Of a stretch of 64,000 nt of DNA, positions 8,830 to 19,784 are shown piece after piece. A model generated the notes under the pieces. That model did not search any database, was not told the origin of the DNA, and was given only the letters and a program-made list of their open reading frames with translations. The position numbers were made by a program, and so were the translations under genes. The stretch comes from Cycas panzhihuaensis (lineage: Eukaryota > Cycadophyta), in the NCBI GenBank assembly GCA_023213395.1, contig CM041465.1:107639741-107703740 (forward strand), given 5' to 3'. Position 1 is the first letter of the stretch; the number at the start of each line of letters is the position of its first letter.

Positions 8830-10715
8830 CGAGGCCCCAACGTTCACTTGCTATGACCAAGGCATAAAAGCCTTTTTATTCATTTTGGATCATTCTTGGG
8901 TTCACTTTTAAGTTTTCTAAGAGCAACTCTTCGGGAGAAAGACAAGGAAAAGACACATTGAAAGAAGAACTTCTCTTACAGCAGTTGGACGGAGGTGAAG
9001 TGGGCTGCTACCGGCTTGAGTTGCGGGGCCATTCTGCCCCTACAGACTCCATCACAAGTACCACTCTCCCTCACAAATACTCAAAGCTTCAAGGATTTCC
9101 TCACCAAAAGACCACTCAAGGACCCATTTTCAAGCTCCCAACTTGCATGGAGTTTCACTCTTCTGCCCTCTTGCAAAGGACACCCAACACCACCTCTTAG
9201 ACATTGCTTGGGCTGCTACTCCAAGTGGCCAAGTGAATGCATGCATGCTCTCCTCCATTCAAGGTATTTCTTGCTTCTTGTTGGTGCTTTTTCCTTACTT
9301 TTTGATGGTTCTACTTGTAATTTCCTTCCTTTCTTTTGCATATACTTTCTTTGGGATCTTCTTTTGTCATTGGATGCAAGTAATCTTGGCTAGTGGTGAC
9401 TTACTATAGCGCTGACCTAGATTGGTTACATTTCTTTGCATTTCCTTGAGACTCATTCTTCCCTTTCTAGCTTTCTCTTTCACCATTTTCTAAGCTAGTT
9501 AGTATAAAGGGTTTCATGCAAGGATTAGAGGGAGATAGGCGGGGTTCCGTCCCCCATTGTTGTCCTTCTCCCCAAGGGTTCTGTCCCTTATCCTCTCTCT
9601 CCCTTTATCACCCGCGCTTTCTTAGGAAACGGAGTTAGGGAAACTTAAGAGAGTTGGTTTGAGTTCTTTTCCCTTGGTGTAGGCAACCTGTCACTACCTG
9701 TCTCACCTCGTTACCTGCTAGCATTACCTTCCCGGACCCCGTGGAGACCTCTCGTGGGTGAGTTAGCCATCCAGGCTATACTCGATCCCATATAGTACAT
9801 TTTATGGTGCATGATAGTTTGTATGCTTCAAGTGCGGTGTTGTTTCATTTTTGTTACGTGTTGGTGCGTAACTTGATTTCTCTAGTTTAGTTGGTTTCAT
9901 TTCAGTACATACATATATGTCTTGTTGTGCTTCTTAGCCTCTCTCCCGAGAGGAAGGCGTTCTCTCTGTTTGTTTGCAGGATCAAGTCAGAGGGAGTGGT
10001 GTACGAGATCAACTTGGTTCTTGTCGGCTCTCACCGCAGTATTTCTTCTCCCTTTTCGTTTCGAACTTTGCTTTCCGTCCTTTCCTTTTATTCAGTCTTT
10101 GCATACCCTAGGGGAGGTAAGTAAACCCCCTTCGTCGCCTCCGATCGACGTTGCATGCGTGGAGGAGCGCGGAAAGGTGCGCAACCGAGAGAGAGGATCT
10201 GCACTTCAACCTCAACCGCCGGATCCAGGTATTCCTCACGTTTCCTTTGTTTTTCCCTTTTTTATCATTCTTGCTTTTTTTGTACATGCTTGATAAGTAA
10301 AAGAGAAGGAAACATAAAGGAAAAAGGAAATAGTCTTTTATTTTACGTTTACTTTTCTGTACCGTTTCTTTTACTTTACATTACATAGACACAGAGGACC
10401 CCCTTATGTTGCATACCCCAACCATACTGTACTCCACACCTGTTGCACGTTGATTTTGTTGCCCTCTCGTTGCCTTCTCATTACCTTGAGAAGCCACAAC
10501 GCACGAGGTTTCCCTCTCCTTCCCGGCCATCCGAAGGGTAGGAAGGCCTCGTATTTGCGGCTACACAGGAAGCAACCGGGCACCTTGCGATCCCAGAACC
10601 CGCTCCGGCGCCGCAGACGACCATGAGGTGAGATCCTCATTGCCTAGCCCGGTCGGTGTTGTGTTTTGTATTTCATTGCTAGACGTAGGATCACCGCCCC
10701 GCGGAGAGCGTTTCA
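8830..10715 (+). repeat. Probable 3' LTR of element A
   Basis: Position at the end of the element and partial similarity to the LTR of element C support this: TTAAGTTTTCTAAGAG (8908-8923) matches the minus strand of 34,279-34,295, and GGGCTGCTACC (about 9002-9012) corresponds to GGCTACTACT in the C and B LTRs. A TATA-like CATAAAAGC lies at 8863-8871. The right end is set where GC-rich sequence gives way to the copia frame, at TTTCA (10,711-10,715). The left edge is approximate, because no second LTR is in the window. The LTR contains a well-formed GT-AG pair (9264-9979). Confidence 0.5.
9264..9979 (+). other. Intron-like GT-AG segment in the LTR/leader of element A
   Basis: AAG/GTATTT at 9261-9269 and CTCTCTGTTTGTTTGCAG ending at 9979 form a strong donor and polypyrimidine/acceptor pair 716 bp apart. 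A further donor GAG/GTAAGT follows at 10,114-10,122. Downstream of the TATA-like box at 8863, these would sit in the transcript leader. Splicing is predicted only from signals. Confidence 0.35.
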
Positions 10716-11520
10716 GATATTTATCTCTTAAAGGAAATATACAATAGACTTATTACACAAGCTTAACATGAGTAGTTATAAGCCACTTACAACTCCAGTA
10801 GAAGTTGGGATGAAGTTATCTAAGTTAGAGGAATCAAAATTAGTTGATCCTATACTCTGTAGGTAATTGATTAGGAATTTAATTTACTTAACTTCAACTT
10901 GACCAAATATCATATATGTAGTTAGTGTGGTTTCTATATTTATATATGAGCCTAAAGTAAAACATTAATAAGTAGCTAAAATAATTCTTAGGTATCTAAA
11001 ATATACAATTGGATATGGATTATATTATAAGTCATTAGGGGAATATAAATTGGTTGGATATATAGACTCAAACTAAGCAGGTTGTGTAGACAATAGGGAA
11101 TCTACCTCTAGTTATACATTTAGTTTGGGTTTAGTTGCAGTTGCATGGAGTTCAAAGAAATAGGCCACAATATCTCTATCTATTATAGAAGTAGAGTATA
11201 AAGCAATTATAGCAAGAGGATATAAAATAGTTTGGCTTAGAAGGTTACTATAGGATTTATAGGAGGAATAGGTTAGTTCCACTCAGATGCTTTGTGACAA
11301 TTAAAGCACAATTTATATAACTCAGAATTTAGTGTTTCATGGAAAGACAAAGTGCATTAAAATACAACATCACTTTATTAGTGAATTGGTATAACAAGGT
11401 AAGCTTAAATTGGTCTATTACAACATGGAGGATCAAGTGGCATATATATTCACAAAGGAACTTAGAAAGATAAAGTTTATTAAATTAAGAGATAAACTTG
11501 GAATATCCCTAAATGGATAT
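10716..11520 (+). pseudogene. Ty1/copia RT C-terminus and RNase H (fragment F)
   Basis: Begins abruptly at the right edge of element A with IFIS-RKYTIDLL, the point in copia RT that follows the LGIE motif. The frame then shows TPVEVG-KLSK, LKYTIGYGLYY, LVGYIDSN (first RNase H carboxylate), AGCVDNREST, AVAWSSKK, IIEVEYKAI (second), and LRDKLGI near the C-terminus. Many codons are TAG or TAA where the family has CAG or TGG, so the copy is dead. The upstream part of this copia element lies to the left of A and outside the window, so A appears to have inserted in it. A purine tract AGGGGAGAAA (11,523-11,532) follows. Confidence 0.8.
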
Positions 11521-11990
11521 TATAGGGGAGAAATATTAAAATAATACCTATTAGGACTTATATCTACTTAGGGTTAATTGCCCACATTAGGAAGATAACC
11601 TAGACATTGATAGAGATATCATAACAACTCTATGTCAGACCCTAGCCACATCTTGTTAGATATTTACATCATCCATTCTAATATTTTTTAGTGGCAATCA
11701 AAGGTGGATGTTGAGTGGCATACCACATCTTACTCATATCCTACATATTTATCTATAAGGTCTAAAGAATCCAGTGTTCATTAGCACTATAATTATATTG
11801 GATCGATGGTTTACTCTCTCATTCATTCTCCTTACTCCCTCTTTCCCTTGGTTCCATCAAGGCCTCCTTCCCTGTAGTATCTAAGTACCTCCTAAACTAT
11901 ACCTTGGTCACTGTGAAGGCCCTACCTCACTCCTCTCATCCCTTGGCTAATGATGTATAATAGTTATACTCTAATTATATGATAAATGGG
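11521..11990 (+). repeat. Possible 3' LTR remnant of copia fragment F
   Basis: The polypurine-like AGGGGAGAAA (11,523-11,532) after the RNase H C-terminus marks where a copia 3' LTR should start. The sequence that follows is AT-rich and non-coding. No second copy is available, so the right boundary is not defined. It abuts the decayed 3' end of the antisense ORF of element B. Confidence 0.35.
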
Positions 11991-11999
11991 GCATCATCT

Positions 12000-13590
12000 A
12001 ATCTACTAGTTGGTTATAACAAGATTAGAGATTCTCCTCTTGATGAAGTTACTCTACCTCCTCTCGTACCTCCTCTAAATAGCCTTGAATCTCCTCAACA
12101 TGGCTCCAAACCTTAGCTAGGTGAATTTAAACCTCCTTGAGTTATCCACATAACTCTATAATCTGAGTTTGAGCTCCAAGAACCATCTTTAGAGGAGCTA
12201 CTAGAACTAAGAACTTGTCCCCACCTCCATATACCTCTAACTCCATAACCCAAGACTATAACTGGTCCCTCTCCACTTGTAATCAATCCTTCTCTACCTA
12301 AAACTAGTCCCTCTCTACCTAGAGTTGATCCATATTAGGCTGGAGCTTGTACATCTCTATTGCACACATCTATGTGACCTGCATCAAAGGGATAAAGATT
12401 GCCATATAAGAACATATTAACATTTGCTCTCCACTATCAACTATAGGAGGTTGGGCCTTCATATATACTATGGGGAAGATCTCAGTGATAATGCAACCAA
12501 TAAACTCCATTGTAAGACTCTCACTTGCTAATAAAGCATGCCCATATATTAATAATGAGTATGCATATAAGAAAATTAATACATAGTATAAACTACAATA
12601 GACTAAAAATTAGGTAACAAAACGTACTACCTCTAGGAGGTGCCTTCCCTTATGCTACTATAGTAGCCTAGCCAACTCCCTCTCCCTCCATGCTAACATC
12701 ATATGGCTCATCCTGCTTGGCCTTAATAGCCTCTATCTCCCATATCCTCTCCAACCTCCATCGTTAGTCCTATTGTGGCCCTCTTACCCTTGTCATGACT
12801 ATCCTAGTGGACCCCTCAATATAGATGTCTAGCCTAATTATCCAAAGTTAAAAGGCCCAATAAGTTGGTATTAACCATGTGCCTAATCTATTATGTCTCT
12901 CCTAGGCTCTAAAACCAAGAGGGCCATCTATGTATAAGGGCTTCCCCAAGTGCTACTAGTTGTAACTCACCTTTATATGGAAGTGGTAAAATTACCAACA
13001 CTAGAGTACTAAATAATATGTGGAACCTATATGACCTTCCACCCTAATCTAGTCTAACTGGCCTCGAATATTGGCCACTACAAGGGCTACCTAGCCTAAT
13101 CTCTCTCTACCTTTATAATAGTAGGCACTATTCATTCACCCACCTAGCACCTCCTTGTAGTTCTTTCTCTAGGATATCTAGAATGAAATAGCAAAAATGA
13201 TCAACATCCTCACATGACGAATGTCAACCACCATGATCTCTCTAATACTCCCCTCTTGCCAATCTAAATGGATTCTACCATAGAAATAAATAGTTGTAGC
13301 CTTGTGTGCATCCTCAATGTTGGGTAGAATCCCCAACTTAAGAGGTGCTCCCCTCACCAGTAGCCCTAGTATATATCTCACATCACTAACTATAATCATG
13401 ATATCCCCCATGCTAGATAAGTGGAATACCTGCCTCCTCTAGTCCCATTAGGACATAATATCCACTAACAAAGCTTGATCTAATACATACTAATATATCA
13501 ACACCACTTATAATTGTCCACCTCACCTAAACATATCCTTATCATGTGTTGTCATCAAATCAACTAGACTCTACATTGACATATCTATGT
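12000..13590 (-). pseudogene. Antisense ORF of element B (plant-mobile-domain-like), decayed
   Basis: On - opposite the element. The best preserved part (13,178-13,411) reads MGDIMIIVSDVRYILGLLVR, matching the GEMTITxEDVxxLLGLPV core of plant mobile domains, preceded by a WD-x4-VFHL segment as in that family. The tail (below 12,528) keeps EIFPIVYMKAQPPIVDSGEQ, equivalent to ELFP-VYAEWQPPIQ in A, and a charged heptad-like stretch with repeated VERD/VEKD words. Stops are numerous, mostly TAG. A 103-bp intron-like segment (12,528-12,630) splits the two parts as in A and C. Confidence 0.65.
12528..12630 (-). other. Putative intron in antisense ORF of element B
   Basis: Read on -, GAG/GTAGTACG starts the segment and ATGCTTTATTAG ends it; the following exon begins CAAGTGAGAG. 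Length is 103 bp. The acceptor context (ATTAG before a CAAGTGA-like exon) resembles that in C (TTTTCATTAG before GCAAGTGATG), which supports homology of the intron rather than chance. Confidence 0.55.
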
Positions 13591-15550
13591 TTTTATGATT
13601 ATCAATCATAGAAATAACCTATAAACAAGCATAGAAAGTCAACCATATTAGTCACCCTATATCTAGGCTCATCTTATACTAACTAATAGCTTGATAAAAT
13701 AATTTCTAGAGGTATTTTTGGAAGAAAACAAAAATATTTAATAAGTAATCTTAATAGCATAGATATCTTTCTAGTACTATAAAGATCATTACGATACTAT
13801 AATCTTCAATGCGGTATTGTGAATAGTTCCTAAAGGAATTTGTGGTATCATGATAATATCTATGGTATATATAAATCTCCTTAAAAAACTAAAATAATCA
13901 ACAAAGCAAATAGAATTTGGGTTGAATAACATACCCATTAAGACTAGGGCATTGAATTACCCTAGTCTGCCCCCAAATGGGGCCTAAATTAGGCCCTGTT
14001 TGGCTATATTTTACTAAATATGCACTGCCCACCTACAAAAAGCATGAGTTGATAAAAATAAGAAAATAAAATAGATGGGGAAAATCCACTTATTAGATTA
14101 AGGCATACTATGTCCATCTTGATAATCTGGATGTAACGACTCCATCCACATGATAATTTGACAGTCTATTTATGTATGGAAAGCTCAAGAAAGATAAGGA
14201 ATATTTGATGGAATTAGGTTTCTCTTGAAATCCTAACAGTCAACTATAAAAATGAAGTAAAAATCTATAAGAAACTTGACTATACAAATCTATCTCCTAC
14301 TTCTTCCCTTGGGATCTTATTATCACCATGGTCATCCTTTAACACCCCACCCCAGCCCCCGATTACATCATTTCTAGGTGACTTAGCTCTTGGTATTTTA
14401 GGCCTAATATTTAGCACATTTTTTCATCATTAGTACATGAGATTGATGACTTTACATCATCTGGAGATAGATTATTTGATGCTTCCAAGTGACTCATCTC
14501 ATCCCATATCAATGTTTATAGTCCATAGGATCATTCCTCCATCTAGTCACTCATTTTGTCTACATACTAGCCCATTATATATTAAGAATTACTTGACTCC
14601 CATTCTTCTATTATCCTTATGACCTTCACTACTTTTTGAAATTACCTTTTTATACACCTATTACACCCTTGGTCTAGTCACTTATAGCTTTGACCTCCCC
14701 CTAACCATGTTGTTAGCCTGTAGATCTCCCTTTATCATCCTCTTGGTTATTGATCAAGCCTTTTAAGTGGCATTGGCTCCCCCTTTGCTAGTTTTATTTG
14801 CATGCTATCCTACTCATAGAACATTATTCTTTTAGCTTATGGCCTTCTTTTATCATCCTAGTTTTACCTAAGCATCATTCCACTTCATCTATAGCTCATG
14901 CATGAGCCTTTGGCATTTTTTGTTTAGTCCTTGCTACAACTAGATGTCTTGGTTCTCTATGGTCATTGACCTAAGGGCCCCATTCCATGCCCCTACAATG
15001 GACACTCAGGATTATTACAAGACTTACCCATTATATCCCATAATTTGGCCCTCCTAATTAATCACTCATGGTGTGGTTGTACTCTCTATTAAAGCATAGC
15101 TGATACGACAAGCTCTCTTAATATGCCCATGATTTGATTTACCTTTTCACCTACCTTGCATTGCCTAAGTGACTATATATATCTATGCTTCTTTGAAGCC
15201 AAAAAAAAAAAAAAGAAAAAGAAAAAGAAAAGAAAAAAATTATAAAATAAAATACATATAAAGAGAGTATATCTATTACTACCTTCTTAGCATCTAGGGT
15301 AGATTGCATGATAGCCTCATCCCCACTTAAAGTTTATAGGTTGGGTCCCCATGTGCAGGCCATGTAGGACCTTTGGATCTGGTTATATGGACCTACTATG
15401 GTCTCAATCGTAATCAAAACCTACTTGGCATGAATTCTACTTTAGGTGGATTTTAAAGGAGGTTACAATACTAGTATATAATCATTCTGTAAGACTAAGT
15501 CTTGCTTGTTGTATCAATTAGATTACCATCCTTGCTTGAGTCCTTTCGTT
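13591..15550 (+). other. Element B segment upstream of the antisense ORF: hairpins and non-coding DNA
   Basis: A perfect 9-bp stem AGACTAGGG / CCCTAGTCT (13,941-13,949 with 13,960-13,968) is followed by the 15-bp palindrome GGCCTAAATTAGGCC (13,981-13,995). Element A has perfect hairpins in the same place relative to the antisense ORF. A GGTATTG-type repeat occurs at 13,765-13,870. An A/G-rich tract of A and AAAAG words lies at 15,200-15,238. Nothing coding was recognised. Confidence 0.5.
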
Positions 15551-15555
15551 GATTG
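15551..15555 (+). repeat. 5-bp target site duplication, left copy (GATTG)
   Basis: GATTG directly precedes the left LTR start (TGTTAAAA at 15,556). The identical GATTG follows the right LTR at 17,976-17,980. A perfect 5-bp duplication is the expected length for plant LTR retrotransposon integrase. Confidence 0.9.
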
Positions 15556-15995
15556 TGTTAAAACATAATGTTAATGTGGGTCCATTGTACACATATACTT
15601 CCTGCCATTCACATACTTCAAGATATGTGAGATACACACATATCCATGCTATCCCACTATTGGATTATGTAACGGCTCATTGTATGTGATAGGCTTCTCA
15701 TAAGGTGATTATTAATACATATTTGTACTTTCACCACTTGAGAACCTAAGAGAAAAGAGAGAAGAGAAAGATGTAATCCTTATGATCATAAGCGGAGTCC
15801 TAACTCCACCTTCTCCCGTGGTTTTTCCCACATTGGGCTTCCTACATATAAATCTTAGTGTATTATGGTGATGATTATCTTTGATGATGTTTACTTTATA
15901 TGTTTGATGTTTTATACTCATGAGTTTATATTATTTCATCATCTTCATATTTTTAACATGGTATAAGAGCAATATTATTATCTCTATTTCTAACA
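15556..15995 (+). repeat. Left LTR of the 2.4-kb non-autonomous element
   Basis: Starts TGTTAAAACATAATG and ends TCTATTTCTAACA. It aligns along its whole length with 17,535-17,975. Near its end it contains TTTTAACA followed by TGGTATAAGAGC (15,951-15,970), a near-copy of the LTR-end/primer-site junction 37 bp further on. The open frame on - at 15,712-15,921 is only LTR sequence, repeated at 17,692-17,901. Confidence 0.9.
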
Positions 15996-16007
15996 TGGTA
16001 TCAGAGC
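15996..16007 (+). other. Primer-binding site, initiator tRNA-Met type
   Basis: TGGTATCAGAGC directly abuts the CA end of the left LTR. This is the complement of the 3' end of plant initiator tRNA-Met, the common primer of Ty1/copia and many gypsy elements. Confidence 0.92.
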
Positions 16008-17520
16008 AGTGTTGAATCCAAGCTACCATGGTGAGGTAAAGATCTTACTTATCTACTTCAAGCCTATTAAGCTGCATATAGGAGACATACTCAATACTGA
16101 TGGTATGTTTATATGTGATTTTATGTGGATATTTCATTCATACATGTTGGTGCTTATATTCAAAGCATGTAGTGTCGGAGTTCATACACAACTGGTTTTG
16201 AAAGATTATAAGATTTTTTTCTAAAAATTCCAATTCTATTAGGTACCTATCATCATTGCGTCTCTTTTTGTAAAATTTTGTCTCATTCTGAGTCCATTTG
16301 ATCCTCTGTTAGGGTTCTACATTCCTACTTTGGTTTGCCATTTTTGCACGTAGGACACACAAGCCTTAAAAAAGGTACCTACACTATTTCTGCAATATCT
16401 CTATAACCATTTATCTAATTTGTAAATTGTCTAGAGCATTGAAATGCTAATTCAGAGCTCTACACTTTGGAATCAAATTTAACCAAATTTGGAGCTAATT
16501 TAAGGGAGATATTTTTTGCTCAATTTGACCTTTATATCTAATCTATTTGAGCTTTATCTTTTTCTAAAATTTCATTCAATTTTAATTTTTTTCATGGCTC
16601 CAAACATGGTGCTGAATTTATTTTTGAAGAATGGTGGATGATTATTAAAGTTTGGTTTAAAATCAAGTATTTTGAGGCCCATTTATGACATTTTGAGGCC
16701 CATTTTAGTTGAAAATTTTACATTAAGTGAGAAATATTTGATGGATTTATCATATGAAATATCCTTGATATGTTGGTTGTTGTTTTCCCCCTTCACAACA
16801 TCATATTTGGTTTAGCAGATGACAAAATCCCTAAACAAACATATAGATCACCTAGATATTGAAGTAATTTATGTTATTTAGTTATATGTTAGTATAATTG
16901 CCTTGTTATAATTAACTTACCATTGTTAAGTGATTTGGCATGGTCATAGAGTTAATTGTTCAAGATGATCTAGCTGTCGACTTAATCCAACTGATGAACC
17001 TTTATCAGTCCTACAAGTAATTTGGAAAGAAGATGAACCATGTACTTGAAGCAATTTCCTAGTAAACTAGTAATTACAGTAGTTGGTCACCCATGTATTT
17101 CAGTAAATGGATTTTGTTTTATATGGACTCAGATATCACTTTGCTTGATTTGATAAACAACTTAATGTAGATTGAAAATAGCCACCAGACAGGTGAAGAT
17201 ATGAAGATGTGCATAAAACACTTCATATATAGGTTTATAGAGATAACATATAGTTCTGATTCTTTTCTGAGTTCTGAGATGGTTTTAGTGATTAATATAG
17301 AAACTCTTCTTAAGCTATACGGTGTGATGAATTCACCTATAATATACAAGAAACAGGTTAAAGGATACAAGATATAAGAAATAGGTTACAGGATACAGGA
17401 AACAGGTTATAGGATACGGGTGATACTGCATATAGGATGCAGGTGATAATTACAGGTTATATGTGCCAGTATACAAGATGAACACATGAAGACCCAAGAT
17501 TAAGATTCAAGGGCATTAAA
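16008..17520 (+). other. Interior of the 2.4-kb element, non-coding
   Basis: AT-rich with short frames only (the longest is 71 codons at 16,009-16,224), none recognisable. Positions about 17,346-17,470 form a degenerate minisatellite of roughly 21 bp built on ACAGGTTA and AGGATACAGG words, just before the polypurine tract. The rest looks like a non-coding spacer typical of LARD interiors. Confidence 0.6.
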
Positions 17521-17526
17521 CATTAT

Positions 17527-17534
17527 CGGGGGTG
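17527..17534 (+). other. Polypurine-like tract before right LTR
   Basis: CGGGGGTG immediately before the right LTR start at 17,535. It is short and interrupted by T, but it is in the correct place to prime plus-strand synthesis. Confidence 0.55.
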
Positions 17535-17980
17535 TGTTAAAACATAATGTTTAATATGGGTCCATTATATACATACACTTCCCACCATTCACCTACTTCG
17601 AGATATGTGAGATACATACATATCCATGCTATCCCACTATTGGATGATGTAACATCTCATTGTATGTGATAGGCTACTCATGAGGTGATTATCAGTGTAT
17701 ATTTATACTCTCACCACTTGAGAACTTGAGAGAAAGAAGAGAGGAGAAAGATGTAATCCTTATGATCATAAGTAGAGTCCTAACTTCACCTTCTCTCATG
17801 GTTTTTCCCACATTAGGTTTTCCACATATAAATCTTGGTGTCTTGTGGTGATGATTATATTTGATGATGTTTACTTTACATATTTGATGTTTTATACTCA
17901 TGAGTTTATATTATTGTATCATCTTCATATTTTTAATATGGTATCAGAGTAATCTTGTTATCTCTATTTTTAACAGATTG
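17535..17980 (+). repeat. Right LTR of the 2.4-kb element plus GATTG target duplication
   Basis: The LTR is 17,535-17,975 and the right GATTG is 17,976-17,980. It carries the same internal TGGTATCAGAGT (17,939-17,950) as the left LTR. That word is inside the LTR, not at its edge, so the duplication predates this insertion. Confidence 0.9.
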
Positions 17981-18535
17981 GTCAATTCCTACTATATCCC
18001 TTTATTTCATAACTTCATCCTAAGTTGTCTTTATATTATCTCCAAGGCATTGATCATCCACACTAATGGGGATAGCTATGGAAATCCTAGGCCTTCCATT
18101 ACAACATAGACTATTTTGGTCCACTATGGGTACATCCTTATTTGATCTAGTATCTACATACTAGTTACCACTAGTAATATGGAAGAATACACCACTATCA
18201 TAGAGGCTTGAATCATGTATTATGCTTTCATCATGGCTTCATTATTTTATATTGTGACTCCCAACTAATCATATCTCAACTCACTAAGGTCTACCAAGTC
18301 CATTAACCATAGTTAAGATTATTAGCCACTTTTGTTAGGTCCCTTTTATTCCAACTCTCTTCTATCTCTATTCACCATATGCCATGAAGACTTAACATTG
18401 AAACTGATAAGTTAGTGGCTTTAATCCTTAAGTATTATTTACCATTGGTGAATGGCCCTTCTTTAGCCTAAGGAGCCTCCCATTGAGACATATATCTAGG
18501 GGGTAATCCCTCCTAGTCTCACCTCTAAGGGGCAC

Positions 18536-18690
18536 TCTTTAAAGAGGCTAAACTATGTTGATAGCCCGAACCTGAGTACTCTTAGCCCTTATTAGAAGCT
18601 AAGCCATGCTATCAAAGCTTTCCTTATGCTTTGATGAGAGCCTAAACTATCATCCATACTCTAAAAAGAGGGTAAACTACCTTGTATATT
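18536..18690 (+). repeat. Degenerate repeat with TAAACTA motif in element B
   Basis: Contains GAGGCTAAACTATG, GAGAGCCTAAACTATCA and GAGGGTAAACTACC, with ACTCTTAGCCC-type spacers and CTCT/AGAG ends. It is the forward-strand counterpart of the much larger array in C (35,617-36,025 on +) and shares its core with the palindromes of A (3603-3769). Confidence 0.65.
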
Positions 18691-19784
18691 TATATATATT
18701 ATACTAGATCATGGTCCTTCTATGTTATGTTGCTCCTTGTCATCCCATAGCCTTGTCCTTTTCACTATTTTACTACCATTTCTTTAGTTTGCTTATTTCT
18801 TTCTCTAGCAAACCATTTGTAAAATCATAAAAAAAATAATATAAAACCATTAAATTTTCTAAAAAATTATAAAGTCAACAAAAACAATACAAAAATATAT
18901 AAAATAACAAAAACCCAAAAATAATACAAAATAAAAAATATATAAAAAATGTAAAATGCCCAAAAATTCAAAAATTGGGCTCTTAGAAGACCCTAAGTAA
19001 TTCCTTCACTAAAATATAGTCATTAATAAGGTGAAATTATGGCAAGCCACCTAGACTTATCAAGTTTCTCCCTTAGGTATTTTAAGCACTACTTCACATA
19101 TCTAAGGGTTTTAGGCTTCCAAGCCCCTTCCTTAGGCCATGTTACCTAGCCTATCTTACCATCGAGACAAGACCTCCATTATTTGATACCTCTTATTTCA
19201 CCAAAACTTGGCCTCTTTAGTTGCATTTGGATTGTGTTAGTAAATTGATGCATGTTATATGGTTTTATTGATGGTGATTGATGTATGTTGATTCTATTTA
19301 ATGGATTAGACCTTGTTTTATTAAAATGATATGTGATTTTAGATTCATAAAATGTAATGAATGATGATGCAACTAGTATTCTTATCATTTTGTTGATGAT
19401 GTAAACTATGGCTACAAAGTTTTCCTCATGACTAACTTAACCCCATGCTTCTTTCAAAGTTTGTTTTATTTTTATTTTTTTTAATCTTGTTTTTGAGATA
19501 TCACCCACATTTTTGTCATTTATCATTTTTTGGCCCGTATTTAATGCATTTCACCTAATTTTGGGCTTGTTTATTCTTTGGTGAACTCATTTTTATGATT
19601 AAATACTCACTAAATATTAATTTTTATCATTTTTTGATCAAATTTCCACCTTATTGAAATCACATTTTTCATCTTATCAAAAACACAACTGATCACATTT
19701 TTCATTATCATGCAACAAAAACTGAGGCTAACACACTAAAATTTTATATGTTGCAATCCAAATTTGATGGGATTTAGTTCTTCT
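18691..19784 (+). other. 3' untranslated spacer of element B before its LTR
   Basis: Mostly A/T with low-complexity runs (about 18,830-18,960, AAATAATA words). From about 19,440 it shares layout with 34,430-34,800 of element C read on -: TTTTGGGC, ATCACATTTTTC and GATTTAG words in the same order. No frame of interest. Confidence 0.5.

Larger units (their letters stand above)
1..10715 (+). mobile_element. Tat-type Ty3/gypsy retrotransposon A, GC-rich, non-autonomous, left end outside window
   Basis: The order on + is gag (about 56-1891), protease (2240-3000), palindromic tandem repeat (3603-3769), antisense ORF on - (4305-6215), RNase H (7447-7764) and a probable 3' LTR (about 8830-10,715). 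Gag, protease, RNase H and antisense ORF all have recognisable counterparts in element C, so A and C are one family. No RT or integrase is present. GC and CpG content are visibly higher than in the rest of the window, and the change to AT-rich DNA is abrupt near 10,715, where a copia reading frame begins. Several frames are shifted, so A cannot be autonomous. The 5' LTR and the left target duplication lie off the window. Confidence 0.8.
15556..17975 (+). mobile_element. Complete non-autonomous copia-type LTR element (2.4 kb), inserted in B
   Basis: Total 2,420 bp: LTRs of 440 and 441 bp, a perfect initiator tRNA-Met primer site directly after the left LTR, a G-rich tract before the right LTR, TG...CA ends and a perfect GATTG duplication. 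The 1.54-kb interior has no gag, RT or integrase that I can read in any frame. By size and content it falls in the TRIM/LARD class, mobilised in trans. LTR copies differ by many substitutions, so the insertion is not recent, but it is younger than element B around it. Confidence 0.9.

Noticed and set aside
15712-15921. Two similar 69-codon ORFs on - (15,712-15,921 and 17,692-17,901)
   Set aside because: Both are the same stretch of the two LTRs of the 2.4-kb element. The similarity is LTR duplication, not a conserved protein.
16001-16012. tRNA gene suggested by tRNA-Met-like sequence
   Set aside because: Only the 12-base 3'-end complement is present, next to LTR ends. It is a primer-binding site. 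No cloverleaf was found here or elsewhere in the window.
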